A program made the position numbers and the translations under genes. Positions 20,275 through 29,117 of a stretch of DNA of 64,000 nt are shown here, one piece after another. Source of the DNA: UBA1479 sp040216635 (GTDB lineage Bacteria > Pseudomonadota > Alphaproteobacteria > Rhodospirillales > Casp-alpha2); assembly GCA_040216635.1 (NCBI GenBank), contig JAVJOU010000014.1:23826-87825 (forward strand). The letters are read 5' to 3'. Numbering within the stretch: position 1 is the stretch's first letter; each line of letters starts with the position of its first letter. A model generated the notes under the pieces. That model saw only the letters and a list, made by a program, of their open reading frames with translations. It was not told where the DNA came from and did no database searches.

Positions 20275-23200
20275 GTGCCGGACGACACACTTCCCGCCGC
20301 CGGGTCGAAAAAGGCCACGGGCGACGCCAGCAAGGGACCGTCGCAGCCGGTCCGTTTCATCACCGCCGCCAGCCTGTTCGACGGGCATGACGCCTCCATC
20401 AACATCATGCGCCGCATCCTGCAGGCGCAGGGGGCAGAGGTCATCCACCTGGGCCATAACCGGTCTGTGGACGAGGTGGTGAGCGCCGCGATCCAGGAAG
20501 ACGCCCACGGCATCGCCGTATCAAGCTATCAGGGCGGGCATGTCGAATACTTCAAATACATGATCGATTTGTTGCGCGAACGCGGACGCCCCGACATCGC
20601 CGTGTTCGGCGGCGGCGGCGGCGTGATCGTGTCCCAGGAAGTGCGCGATTTGGAAGCCTATGGCGTGACCCGGGTCTATTCGCCCGAGGATGGTCGCCGT
20701 TTAGGTTTGCAAGGCATGATCACCGACATGGTGCAGACGGCGCGTCGCGATCTGTCGAGTGACCTGCCCCAAAACCTGGACGGACTGAAGGCCGGTAATG
20801 CGGCCGATCTTGCCCGTGCCATCACGGCGATCGAGGACGGCCGCCTGCCTAAGGATACGCTCGATGATCTGCGCGCGACGGCCGATGCCCGCGACACGGT
20901 GCCCGTGCTGGGCATTACCGGTACGGGCGGGGCGGGCAAATCGTCCCTGACCGACGAAATCGTGCGCCGCTTCCGCTTCGGCTCGGGTGAACCGCGCATA
21001 GCCGTGATCGCCATCGACCCGACCCGGCGTAAGACGGGCGGTGCCTTGCTGGGCGACCGCATTCGCATGAACGCCAACAATGCGCCCAATGTGTTCTTCC
21101 GCTCTCTCGCGACCCGTGATGCCAAGTCCGAGGTGCCGCCGGCACTCGCCGATATCATCGCCGCTGCCAAGGCGTCCGGCGCCGACATCGTGATCGTCGA
21201 AACGCCCGGGATCGGGCAGGGGGATGCGGGGATCGTGCCGTTCTGCGATGTCTCGCTTTATGTCATGACGCCCGAATTCGGCGCCGCCAGCCAGCTTGAG
21301 AAAATCGACATGCTGGATTTCGCCGACGTCATCGTCATCAACAAGATGGACCGCAAAGGCGCCATGGATGCGCTGCGCGACGTGCGCAAGCAGGTTCAGC
21401 GCAACCGCGAGGACTTCGCCGCCAAACCCGAAGACATGCCCGTGTTCGGCGCCATTGCCTCGCGCTTCAACGACGCGGGCGTCACGGCGGTTTATCAGGA
21501 ATTGCTGTCCTTGTTCGTGGGCAAGGGCTTCCCCGCCCTGCCGCAGGACCTTCCCCGGGTTGAGGCCCGCGCGTCGGAGCCGGGCCTGGCCATCGTGCCG
21601 CCGGAACGGCAACGCTACCTTGCCGAGATATCCCAGGAAGTGCGCGATTACTTGGCCCGCGCCGATGAACAGGCGCGCATCGCCCGGGCCCGCCAGCAGG
21701 CCGCCGAAACCGCCCGCATGCTGGCGGAAAACGGCAAAAAAATCAGCGATGTGGAATCACTTGTTGAGGTAAAATCCAAAGCGCTGAGCGCCGAGGCCCA
21801 TGCCCTTTTGGATGCCTGGCCTGAAATCCAAGATGCCTATGCCGGCGACGAGATGGTTACCACGGTTCGGGACCGGGAAATCCGCAACGACCTGACCCGC
21901 ACGACCCTGTCCGGCAATCAGATCCGCCGTGTCAGCCTGCCCAAATACGAAGATCACGGCGAACTGCTTAAATGGATGATGCGGGAAAACCTGCCGGGCT
22001 CCTTCCCCTATACGGCCGGCGTGTTCCCCTTCAAACGGGCCGAAGAAGACCCGACCCGCATGTTCGCGGGCGAGGGCGATCCCAAACGCACCAACGCCCG
22101 GTTCAAGTACTTGTCCAAGGATTCACCGGCCAAGCGCCTGTCGACGGCCTTCGATTCCGTGACCCTTTACGGGTTCGATCCGGACGAACGCCCGGATATC
22201 TACGGCAAGGTTGGCAATTCGGGCGTGTCCGTGGCGACGCTGGAAGACATGCAGGAGCTCTATGACGGCTTCGATCTTTGCGCGCCCAATACCTCCGTCT
22301 CCATGACCATCAACGGCCCGGCGCCGACCATCCTGGCCATGTTCCTGAACACGGCGATCAATCAGCAGATGGCCAAGTTCGAGGCCGAGAAGGGCCGCGC
22401 GCCGGATGAGGCAGAGGCCGCGGAAATCAAGGCTTTCACCCTGGCCAACGTGCGCGGCACGGTGCAGGCGGACATCCTCAAGGAAGATCAGGGACAGAAC
22501 ACCTGCATCTTCTCGACCGAATTCGCGCTGCGCATGATGGCCGATATCCAGGCCTATTTCGTCGCGAATAAGGTCAGGAATTTCTATTCCGTCTCGATCT
22601 CCGGCTATCACATCGCGGAAGCCGGGGCGAACCCGATCTCGCAGTTGGCCTTCACCCTCGCCAACGGCTTCACCTTCGTCGAAGCCTACCTTGCGCGCGG
22701 CATGAAGATCGACGACTTCGCGCCTAATTTATCGTTCTTTTTCTCGAACGGCATGGACCCGGAATACACGGTCATGGGCCGGGTCGCGCGGCGCATCTGG
22801 GCCGTCGCCATGCGCGAACGATACGGTGCGAACGAACGCTCGCAGAAGCTCAAATACCATATCCAGACCTCGGGCCGCTCGCTGCACGCCCAGGAAATGG
22901 ATTTCAACGACATCCGCACGACGTTGCAGGCGCTGATCGCCGTCTATGACAACTGCAATTCCCTGCATACCAATGCATTCGACGAAGCCTTCACCACGCC
23001 GACCGAGGACAGCTTGCGCCGGGCCATTGCCATTCAAATGGTCATCAACAAGGAATGGGGGCTAGCCAGGAACGAGAACCCGAACCAGGGGGCCTTCGTG
23101 ATCGACGAACTGACCGACCTGGTGGAAGAAGCGGTTCTGCAGGAGTTCGAGCGCATTTCCGAGCGTGGCGGTGTCCTGGGCGCCATGGAAACGGGCTACC

Positions 23201-23553
23201 AGCGCGGCAAGATCCAGGAAGAATCGCTGCACTACGAAACCCTGAAACACGACGGCAGCCTGCCCATCGTCGGCGTCAATACGTTCCTGAACCCGAACCA
23301 GGACACGAACCTTGCCGAGCCGCCGTTGCAGCGCTCGTCCGAAGATGAGAAAAACAATCAGATCAACCGCTTGCGGGCGTTCCAATCCTCCCATCAGGAC
23401 GCTTCGGATAAAGCCCTTGCCGACCTCAAGGCGACGGCCGCAAATGACGGCAACCTGTTCGCCGCCTTGATGGAAGCCGTGAAATCGTGTTCTCTGGGCC
23501 AGATCACGGATGCGCTATTCGACGCGGGCGGGCAGTACCGCCGGAACATGTAA
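20275..23553 (+). CDS. icmF: fused acyl-CoA mutase IcmF (B12-dependent, with built-in G-protein chaperone)
   Basis: The 1092-residue protein, starting at GTG, has the three-part IcmF layout. A B12-binding domain (about 27-160) contains FDGHDASINIMRRIL and GGGGGVIVSQE. A MeaB-like GTPase (about 205-460) contains the P-loop GITGTGGAGKSSLTDE at residue 213 and INKMDRKGAMDA. The mutase TIM-barrel (about 530-1092) contains PYTAGVFPFKR and SVSISGYHIAEAGANP. Family members interconvert isobutyryl-CoA and butyryl-CoA, some isovaleryl-CoA and pivalyl-CoA. The GTPase protects cofactor loading. A LiuR-like site upstream supports a role in branched-chain acyl-CoA metabolism. Confidence 0.95.
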   Translation: MPDDTLPAAGSKKATGDASKGPSQPVRFITAASLFDGHDASINIMRRILQAQGAEVIHLGHNRSVDEVVSAAIQEDAHGIAVSSYQGGHVEYFKYMIDLLRERGRPDIAVFGGGGGVIVSQEVRDLEAYGVTRVYSPEDGRRLGLQGMITDMVQTARRDLSSDLPQNLDGLKAGNAADLARAITAIEDGRLPKDTLDDLRATADARDTVPVLGITGTGGAGKSSLTDEIVRRFRFGSGEPRIAVIAIDPTRRKTGGALLGDRIRMNANNAPNVFFRSLATRDAKSEVPPALADIIAAAKASGADIVIVETPGIGQGDAGIVPFCDVSLYVMTPEFGAASQLEKIDMLDFADVIVINKMDRKGAMDALRDVRKQVQRNREDFAAKPEDMPVFGAIASRFNDAGVTAVYQELLSLFVGKGFPALPQDLPRVEARASEPGLAIVPPERQRYLAEISQEVRDYLARADEQARIARARQQAAETARMLAENGKKISDVESLVEVKSKALSAEAHALLDAWPEIQDAYAGDEMVTTVRDREIRNDLTRTTLSGNQIRRVSLPKYEDHGELLKWMMRENLPGSFPYTAGVFPFKRAEEDPTRMFAGEGDPKRTNARFKYLSKDSPAKRLSTAFDSVTLYGFDPDERPDIYGKVGNSGVSVATLEDMQELYDGFDLCAPNTSVSMTINGPAPTILAMFLNTAINQQMAKFEAEKGRAPDEAEAAEIKAFTLANVRGTVQADILKEDQGQNTCIFSTEFALRMMADIQAYFVANKVRNFYSVSISGYHIAEAGANPISQLAFTLANGFTFVEAYLARGMKIDDFAPNLSFFFSNGMDPEYTVMGRVARRIWAVAMRERYGANERSQKLKYHIQTSGRSLHAQEMDFNDIRTTLQALIAVYDNCNSLHTNAFDEAFTTPTEDSLRRAIAIQMVINKEWGLARNENPNQGAFVIDELTDLVEEAVLQEFERISERGGVLGAMETGYQRGKIQEESLHYETLKHDGSLPIVGVNTFLNPNQDTNLAEPPLQRSSEDEKNNQINRLRAFQSSHQDASDKALADLKATAANDGNLFAALMEAVKSCSLGQITDALFDAGGQYRRNM

Positions 23554-23604
23554 CCGGAACGGCCTGATCACCCGTTTTGCCGGTATTCGGGGACAAGGCC
23601 CATC

Positions 23605-23850
23605 ATGGCCACGCAAGACGATATCTATCTGCCCGAAGTCCTGTTCGAGCTCCGCCCTCGGGGGCGCTACATTCGTGCCACGGCGATCGATCCGCGCACC
23701 GGGGTCGAAGTGATCTCGATCTGCGATGCCAAATATTCCCAGTCCATGATCAAACGCCTCGCCAAGCGTAAGCTGATCTACGTGCTGCGCAAACGACGCG
23801 CACAGATTTTAGGGCAGGGAAAGCCCGGCAGAACGGACGTATTGGCTTAA
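23605..23850 (+). CDS. small conserved alphaproteobacterial protein, DUF6898-like
   Basis: An 81-residue basic protein with the pattern LPEVLFELRPRGRYIRATAIDP, GVEVISICDAKYSQSM and KRKLIYVLRKRR. It resembles a short family of unknown function conserved in alphaproteobacteria (DUF6898, assigned from memory). It has no signal peptide or membrane segment. It lies 52 bases after icmF and could be cotranscribed. The function is unknown. Confidence 0.7.
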   Translation: MATQDDIYLPEVLFELRPRGRYIRATAIDPRTGVEVISICDAKYSQSMIKRLAKRKLIYVLRKRRAQILGQGKPGRTDVLA

Positions 23851-23881
23851 CAAAGCACACCAACCGGGCCGTGCGGCACAA

Positions 23882-24787
23882 TCAATCCTCGCTGATGGCG
23901 GCAAAACGATCAGCAAGAAAATCCAAGAGGGCACGGACGGCGGGCAGCATCCCCCGTCGGCTGGGAAAGACGGCGTGGATAATCTCCCGGCGCGGCGCCC
24001 AGTCCGGAAGAACATTGACCAGTGCGCCTTCCTCCATCTGATCTTTGACCATCAGAAGGGGGAGTTGAACAATGCCGACACCGGCCAAGGCGGCGGTTCT
24101 TAAGGCAATCATATCGGTCGTCACGAAGCGCGGCGTGTGATGCACGTTGGCCATGGCGCCCCCCGGTCCGTAAAGCGTCCAGCTATACGATTGCTGGCGC
24201 ACACCAATGCCCAGGCTCGGCCACTCGTTCAGGTCTGCGGGAGATTGTGGTGCCCTTTGATCACGGAAAAGTTCAGGGTTGGCGACGAGACATTGGCTGC
24301 GGTCAGAAAACACCCGCATGACGAGATCGCTGTCTTCTAGCGGCGGCGGGCGTACGCGGATCGCAACATCTATCCCTTCGTTCAGAAGATCGATGCGGCG
24401 GTTGGTGCTTTCCAGATACACGGTGATTTCCGGATAAAGAGCCATGAAGTCGGCCAACATGCCGCCGATGTGGGCGTGCAGGATGGCGACGGGACAAGAC
24501 ATGTGGATCACGCCGCGCGGTTCCACCCGCAAGGCATCTACTGCTTCCTGGGCGGCCTCGGCTTCAACCAGCATCGCCTTACAATGTTCAAGATAAATAC
24601 GCCCAACTTCGGTAACGGCGAAGGTGCGTGTCGAGCGATTAATCAAACGGACGCCGAGCCGATTTTCCAACTCGGAAACCCGTCGGCTCAATTTCGATTT
24701 AGGGACCCCCAAGGCCTTGCCGGCAGCGGTGAAGCCTCCGTGCTCCACAGCCACAACAAAATAGTAAAGGTCGTTCAGGTTCTGCAT
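23882..24787 (-). CDS. LysR-family transcriptional regulator
   Basis: A 301-residue LysR-type regulator. The N-terminal winged helix-turn-helix reads MQNLNDLYYFVVAVEHGGFTAAGKALGVPKSKLSRRVSELENRLG across about 45 residues, and a periplasmic-binding-protein-like effector domain follows from about residue 90. It is transcribed away from the pirin and isochorismatase genes, the common LysR-pirin arrangement, and most likely controls them from the 124-base shared gap, where a T-N11-A box is present. Confidence 0.93.
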   Translation of the reverse strand: MQNLNDLYYFVVAVEHGGFTAAGKALGVPKSKLSRRVSELENRLGVRLINRSTRTFAVTEVGRIYLEHCKAMLVEAEAAQEAVDALRVEPRGVIHMSCPVAILHAHIGGMLADFMALYPEITVYLESTNRRIDLLNEGIDVAIRVRPPPLEDSDLVMRVFSDRSQCLVANPELFRDQRAPQSPADLNEWPSLGIGVRQQSYSWTLYGPGGAMANVHHTPRFVTTDMIALRTAALAGVGIVQLPLLMVKDQMEEGALVNVLPDWAPRREIIHAVFPSRRGMLPAVRALLDFLADRFAAISED

Positions 24788-24838
24788 GAAATCAATTTAT
24801 TGTTCTATATATGAAACACAGTAAGCATATTTTGCCCT

Positions 24839-24853
24839 CTATTCGAATGATAG
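24839..24853. promoter_or_regulatory. candidate LysR-type binding box
   Basis: CTATTCGAATGATAG has inverted arms CTAT / ATAG around seven bases and fits the T-N11-A rule of LysR-type regulators. It sits in the middle of the gap between the lysR and pirin starts, where an autoregulating activator would bind. Confidence 0.45.
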
Positions 24854-24911
24854 TCCTAAAAATATCATCTCTCCAACGATCTGAAAATTGAGATTCGCAG
24901 GAGAGATCATC

Positions 24912-25784
24912 ATGAAAAACATTCTCGGCATCTATAGCGCTCCCCGCCCGCACTGGGTGGGTGACGGTTTTCCGGTCCGCTCGCTATTTTCCTATGACAA
25001 TCACGGCAAGCAGCTCAGCCCGTTTCTGCTGCTTGACCACGCCGGCCCGGCGGAATTCACGCCCGCCGACACGCCGCGCGGCGTGGGGCAGCATCCCCAT
25101 CGTGGCTTCGAGACGGTCACGATCGTCTACAAGGGTGAGGTCGCCCATCGTGATTCGACGGGAGAGGGAGGCATCATCGGTCCCGGCGACGTCCAATGGA
25201 TGACGGCCGGAAACGGAATTCTGCACGAAGAGTTCCATTCACCGGCCTTCACCCAATCGGGCGGCACCCTCGACATGGTGCAATTGTGGGTCAACTTGCC
25301 GGCAAAGGACAAAATGACGGCACCTGGTTATCAAGCCATCCTCGACCGCGACATTCCCACCGTGACGTTGCCCGACAACGCGGGATCCGTGCGGGTTATT
25401 GCAGGCGAATTCAACGGCCAAACCGGGCCTGCGCGAACCTTCACACCGATGAACGTATGGGACATCCGGCTTACCCAGGGTGGAATCAGCACATTTTCAC
25501 TGCCCGAAGGCTGGGCCACAGCCCTGGTCGTCCTGCACGGAACGATCCAAGTCAACGGTGATGCCATCATCCGCGAGGCGCAGATGGCCGTTCTTGACCG
25601 GGCGGAACAGGAAATCACGGTTGAGGCGAACGGCGACGCAACCCTGCTGTTGCTCAGCGGCGAGCCCATTGACGAACCGATCGTCGGCCTCGGCCCGTTT
25701 GTCATGAACAGCCAGCAGGAAATCGAACAGGCCGTGTCGGATTTCAACCAAGGCCGGTTCGGAAAAATTCCTGAAACAGCCTGA
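24912..25784 (+). CDS. pirin family protein
   Basis: A 290-residue bicupin of the pirin/YhhW family, members of which show quercetin 2,3-dioxygenase activity or act as redox-sensing regulators. ATG 24912 follows AGGAGAG; the upstream in-frame ATG at 24888 is less suitable. The N-terminal cupin has the metal ligands in GQHPHRGFETVTIVYKGEVAHRDS (read in pieces) and HEEFHSP. The C-terminal cupin is degenerate. The gene is divergent from lysR and followed by an isochorismatase-type gene. Confidence 0.92.
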   Translation: MKNILGIYSAPRPHWVGDGFPVRSLFSYDNHGKQLSPFLLLDHAGPAEFTPADTPRGVGQHPHRGFETVTIVYKGEVAHRDSTGEGGIIGPGDVQWMTAGNGILHEEFHSPAFTQSGGTLDMVQLWVNLPAKDKMTAPGYQAILDRDIPTVTLPDNAGSVRVIAGEFNGQTGPARTFTPMNVWDIRLTQGGISTFSLPEGWATALVVLHGTIQVNGDAIIREAQMAVLDRAEQEITVEANGDATLLLLSGEPIDEPIVGLGPFVMNSQQEIEQAVSDFNQGRFGKIPETA

Positions 25785-25796
25785 ATTTTTCAAAGT

Positions 25797-25820
25797 CCAG
25801 CGGCCATTACTGGCCGCTGG
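25797..25820 (+). repeat. perfect hairpin between pirin and hydrolase genes
   Basis: CCAGCGGCCA and TGGCCGCTGG form a ten-base-pair stem with a TTAC loop, 13 bases after the pirin stop. No T-run follows, so it is not a standard terminator. It may stabilise the upstream message or mark differential expression in the two-gene unit. Confidence 0.6.
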
Positions 25821-25864
25821 CAACCAGCCCCTGAACCACCCACCAACCCAGAAGGAGACCCACC

Positions 25865-26491
25865 ATGTCCAAACCTTATGTCCGTCTCGACAAAGACAAC
25901 GCTGCCGTCCTTTTGGTCGACCATCAGACCGGCCTGCTGTCCCTGGTCCGCGACATCGATCCGGATAAATTCAAGAACAACGTGCTGGCCGTCGGTGATT
26001 TGGCCAAGTACTTCAACCTGCCGACCATTCTGACGACCAGTTTCGAAACCGGCCCGAACGGCCCGCTGGTCCCGGAATTGAAGGAACAGTTCCCCGATGC
26101 GCCCTACATTGCCCGTCCCGGCAACATCAACGCCTGGGATAACGAGGACTTCGTGAAGGCCGTCAAGGCAACAGGCAAGAAACAGCTGATCATCGCCGGT
26201 GTTGTGACGGAGGTTTGCGTCGCCTTTCCCGCTTTATCCGCCATTGAAGAGGGGTTCGACGTTTTCGTCATCACGGATGCTTCCGGGACCTTCAACGAGA
26301 TCACCCGCCATTCGGCCTGGGACCGCATGTCACAGGCCGGGGCCCAGTTGATGACCTGGTTCGGCGCCGCCTGCGAGCTGCACCGCGACTGGCGCAACGA
26401 CATCGAAGGCCTGGGCACGTTATTCTCTAACCATATTCCCGATTATCGCAACCTGATGACCAGCTACGACGCGCTGACCGGCGCCAAGTAG
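25865..26491 (+). CDS. isochorismatase-family hydrolase (YcaC-like)
   Basis: A 208-residue cysteine hydrolase. The triad is visible as Asp in AAVLLVDHQTGLL, Lys in NEDFVKAVKATGKKQ and Cys in IAGVVTEVCVAFPALSA. The ATG follows AGAAGGAGA. The YcaC subgroup often lies next to pirin genes under a LysR regulator. The substrate is unknown; nicotinamide-, isochorismate- or other amide-like compounds are possible. Confidence 0.9.
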   Translation: MSKPYVRLDKDNAAVLLVDHQTGLLSLVRDIDPDKFKNNVLAVGDLAKYFNLPTILTTSFETGPNGPLVPELKEQFPDAPYIARPGNINAWDNEDFVKAVKATGKKQLIIAGVVTEVCVAFPALSAIEEGFDVFVITDASGTFNEITRHSAWDRMSQAGAQLMTWFGAACELHRDWRNDIEGLGTLFSNHIPDYRNLMTSYDALTGAK

Positions 26492-26520
26492 GGCAGGGCA
26501 CGCGACTGCCGACTACAGGC

Positions 26521-26548
26521 GACGCCGGCACTTATGGGTACCGGCGTC
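26521..26548 (+). terminator. terminator-like hairpin after the isochorismatase gene
   Basis: GACGCCGG (26521-26528) pairs with CCGGCGTC (26541-26548) over a 12-base loop, about 30 bases after the stop. The following GTCTTCC is only weakly T-rich, so Rho-independent termination is uncertain. The rest of the gap to rpiB shows no gene. Confidence 0.4.
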
Positions 26549-26750
26549 GTCTTCCGCCTGCCGCGGGTTTGTTCCCGAACAATTCGACGCTTGATTTTCC
26601 CCACCGGTTTTTCCACATGTTTCCTGCCTTTCCGCCGTTTTCAACATCTGGAATGGCGCGGAGCCCTTGTGTTCGTGTAGCGGGGTGAATCGAGATGTGG
26701 TATCAATCCCGCCGGACGAACGCAGTATTCATAAATCAGTGGTGAACAAC

Positions 26751-27194
26751 GTGAGCGCCAAGCCCATTGCCATTGCCTGCGACCACGCGGGCTTTGCCTT
26801 GAAAAGTGAATTGCAGCAGCAGCTTATGGATATGGGACATGAGGTCCTGGACCTCGGTACCAATTCCGAAGACTCCGTCGATTATCCCGATTTCGGCTAT
26901 GCCATGGCCCAAGCCATCCGGGACGGCAAGGCCGAGACGGGGGTGCTGGTCTGCGGCTCGGGTATCGGGATTTCCATGGCCGCCAACCGCTACCCCGAAG
27001 TCCGCGCCGCGTTGATCCATGATGGGCTGGGAGCCCGCATGTCGCGGCTTCACAACGACGCCAATGTGGTCTGTTTCGGCGGCCGCATGATCGGTGCCGA
27101 AACCGCCAAGGACTGCCTCAAGGTATTCCTGGAAACAGAATTCGAGGGCGGCCGCCACGGCCGTCGTGTGAATAAGCTGTCCGAGCCGGGCTGA
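26751..27194 (+). CDS. rpiB: ribose 5-phosphate isomerase B
   Basis: RpiB interconverts ribose 5-phosphate and ribulose 5-phosphate. The core begins KPIAIACDHAGFALK and includes the catalytic cysteine in VLVCGSGIGISMAANR and the phosphate-binding HNDANVVCFGGR. No ATG is available near the core; GTG 26751 (147 residues) is preferred over GTG 26742 because GGTG lies just before it. The longer frame from 26667 adds residues unlike the family. glyA follows in the same direction. Confidence 0.92.
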   Translation: MSAKPIAIACDHAGFALKSELQQQLMDMGHEVLDLGTNSEDSVDYPDFGYAMAQAIRDGKAETGVLVCGSGIGISMAANRYPEVRAALIHDGLGARMSRLHNDANVVCFGGRMIGAETAKDCLKVFLETEFEGGRHGRRVNKLSEPG

Positions 27195-27279
27195 CCATCG
27201 GCCCCCGGACATCCTTCTGAAAACCGTCCCGGACGGCCCGCCGCCGGGATCTGCAATGACGTTAAGGACAGACATCATC

Positions 27280-28593
27280 ATGCCCGACGCCGATACGCCC
27301 AAATACGCCGATCCGGCCCTCAACCGTTTCTTCGAAGCCCCGCTTTCCGAAACCGATCCCGAACTTTATGCCTCGGAACGCGCCGAACTGGGCCGCCAGC
27401 AGGACAAGATCGAGCTGATCGCGTCGGAAAACATCGTCTCGCGCGCGGTGCTGGAAGCCCAGGGCGGCGTGATGACCAACAAATACGCCGAAGGCTATCC
27501 CGGGCGGCGCTACTACGGCGGCTGCGAGCATGTGGACGTGGCCGAAAGCCTGGCGATCGAGCGGGCGAAAAAGCTGTTCGGCTGCGGCTTCGCCAATGTG
27601 CAGCCCCATTCGGGCGCGCAGGCCAACGGTGCGGTCATGCTGGCCCTGGTCAAGCCGAACGAAACCATCATGGGCATGTCGCTGGCCGCCGGCGGGCATT
27701 TGACCCATGGCGCGCCGCCGGCCATGTCCGGCAAATGGTTCGATGCCGTGCAATACGGTGTGCGCAAGCAGGATGCCCGCGTCGACTTCGACGAAGTCAA
27801 AGAATTGGCCGTGAAACACAAACCCAAGATCATCATCGCAGGCGGCTCGGCCTATCCCCGGACCCTGGATTTCCCCAAATTCCGGGAAATCTGTGACAAG
27901 GTCGGGGCGCTGATGATGGTCGACATGGCTCATTTCGCGGGTCTGGTCGCCGCCGGGGTCCACCCCAGTCCGTTTCCCTATGCGGACATCGCCACGACCA
28001 CCACTCATAAAACCCTGCGCGGTCCGCGTGGCGGGATGATCCTGACCAACGACGAAGCCATCGCCAAGAAAATCAATTCGGCGGTGTTTCCGGGGTTGCA
28101 GGGCGGGCCGCTGATGCACGTCATCGCCGCCAAGGCCGTGGCCTTCGGCGAGGCCCTGCGTCCCGAATTCAAGGACTATTCGGCGCGCGTCGTCGCCAAT
28201 GCCCGGGTTTTGGCGGAAACGCTGATCTCGCGCGGCTTCGACATCGTCGCCGGCGGCACCGACACGCACCTGATGCTGGTCGATCTGCGATCCAAGGGGC
28301 TGACGGGCGACAAAGCCGAAGCGGCCATGGAAAACGCGCGCATGACCAGCAACAAGAACGGCGTGCCGTTCGATCCGGAAAAGCCGACGGTGACCTCGGG
28401 CGTGCGCCTGGGCACGCCGGCGGGCACCACGCGTGGGTTCGGCGAAGACGAATTCCGCCAGGTCGGCAACCTGATCGCCGACGTGCTGGACGGGCTGGCG
28501 GCCAACCCGGATGACAATTCTGCGGCGGAAAAGGCGGCGGCGGACGCCGTCGGCAAGCTGTGCGGCGACTTCCCGATCTACTCCAATCTATAG
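27280..28593 (+). CDS. glyA: serine hydroxymethyltransferase
   Basis: GlyA converts serine and tetrahydrofolate to glycine and methylene-THF. ATG 27280, preceded by AAGGACAG, gives 437 residues; ATG 27256 is a less likely alternative. Family motifs are IELIASENIVSRAVLEAQGG, NKYAEGYPGRRYYGGCE and the PLP lysine in TTTTHKTLRGPRGGMIL. rpiB-glyA-nrdR-ribD is a conserved order in Rhodospirillales-like genomes. Confidence 0.97.
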   Translation: MPDADTPKYADPALNRFFEAPLSETDPELYASERAELGRQQDKIELIASENIVSRAVLEAQGGVMTNKYAEGYPGRRYYGGCEHVDVAESLAIERAKKLFGCGFANVQPHSGAQANGAVMLALVKPNETIMGMSLAAGGHLTHGAPPAMSGKWFDAVQYGVRKQDARVDFDEVKELAVKHKPKIIIAGGSAYPRTLDFPKFREICDKVGALMMVDMAHFAGLVAAGVHPSPFPYADIATTTTHKTLRGPRGGMILTNDEAIAKKINSAVFPGLQGGPLMHVIAAKAVAFGEALRPEFKDYSARVVANARVLAETLISRGFDIVAGGTDTHLMLVDLRSKGLTGDKAEAAMENARMTSNKNGVPFDPEKPTVTSGVRLGTPAGTTRGFGEDEFRQVGNLIADVLDGLAANPDDNSAAEKAAADAVGKLCGDFPIYSNL

Positions 28594-28658
28594 GCTGGTA
28601 ACGGCTTGTTTAGAACCGGGCGGGTATAAAAGCACTAAATGTTGGGGAGATAAGACGA

Positions 28659-29117
28659 ATGCGGTGCCCATTCTGCGGACATGACGATTCTCAGGTGAAG
28701 GATTCCCGGCCCACGGAAGACGGCTCGGCGGTCCGCCGTCGGCGGTTCTGCCCAGCCTGCGGTGCGCGTTGGACAACCTTCGAGCGGGTTCAGCTGCGTG
28801 AGCTGGTCGTGGTCAAGAAAGACGGCGAAAAAACGCTGTTCGACCGGGACAAGTTGTCCAAATCATTGAACATCGCGCTGCGCAAGCGGCCGGTCGATGA
28901 AGACCGCATCGAGCGGATCGTCAACTCCATACAGCGTCGGCTGGAAACCCTGGGGGAAAACGAAATCCCGTCCAAGGTCATCGGTGAGATGGTCATGGAG
29001 AATCTGGCCAACCTTGATCAGGTCGCCTATGTCCGCTTTGCATCCGTCTACCGTAACTTTCGAGAGGCGAAGGATTTCGAAGCCTTCGTCGAGAATTTAG
29101 GTGGCGAAGACGACTAA
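28659..29117 (+). CDS. nrdR: transcriptional repressor NrdR
   Basis: NrdR represses ribonucleotide reductase genes in response to dNTP/ATP balance. The 152-residue protein has an N-terminal zinc ribbon (MRCPFCGHDDSQVKDSR, then RFCPACGARWTTFERVQ) and an ATP-cone domain (VVKKDGEKTLFDRDKL onwards). The ATG follows GGGGAG. The 3' end overlaps the GTG of ribD by 17 bases. No ribonucleotide reductase gene is in the window. Confidence 0.97.
   Translation: MRCPFCGHDDSQVKDSRPTEDGSAVRRRRFCPACGARWTTFERVQLRELVVVKKDGEKTLFDRDKLSKSLNIALRKRPVDEDRIERIVNSIQRRLETLGENEIPSKVIGEMVMENLANLDQVAYVRFASVYRNFREAKDFEAFVENLGGEDD

Noticed and set aside
20275..23553. Ordinary methylmalonyl-CoA mutase
   Set aside because: The B12 domain is N-terminal and a GTPase is inserted between it and the mutase barrel, the layout of IcmF rather than MutA/MutB.
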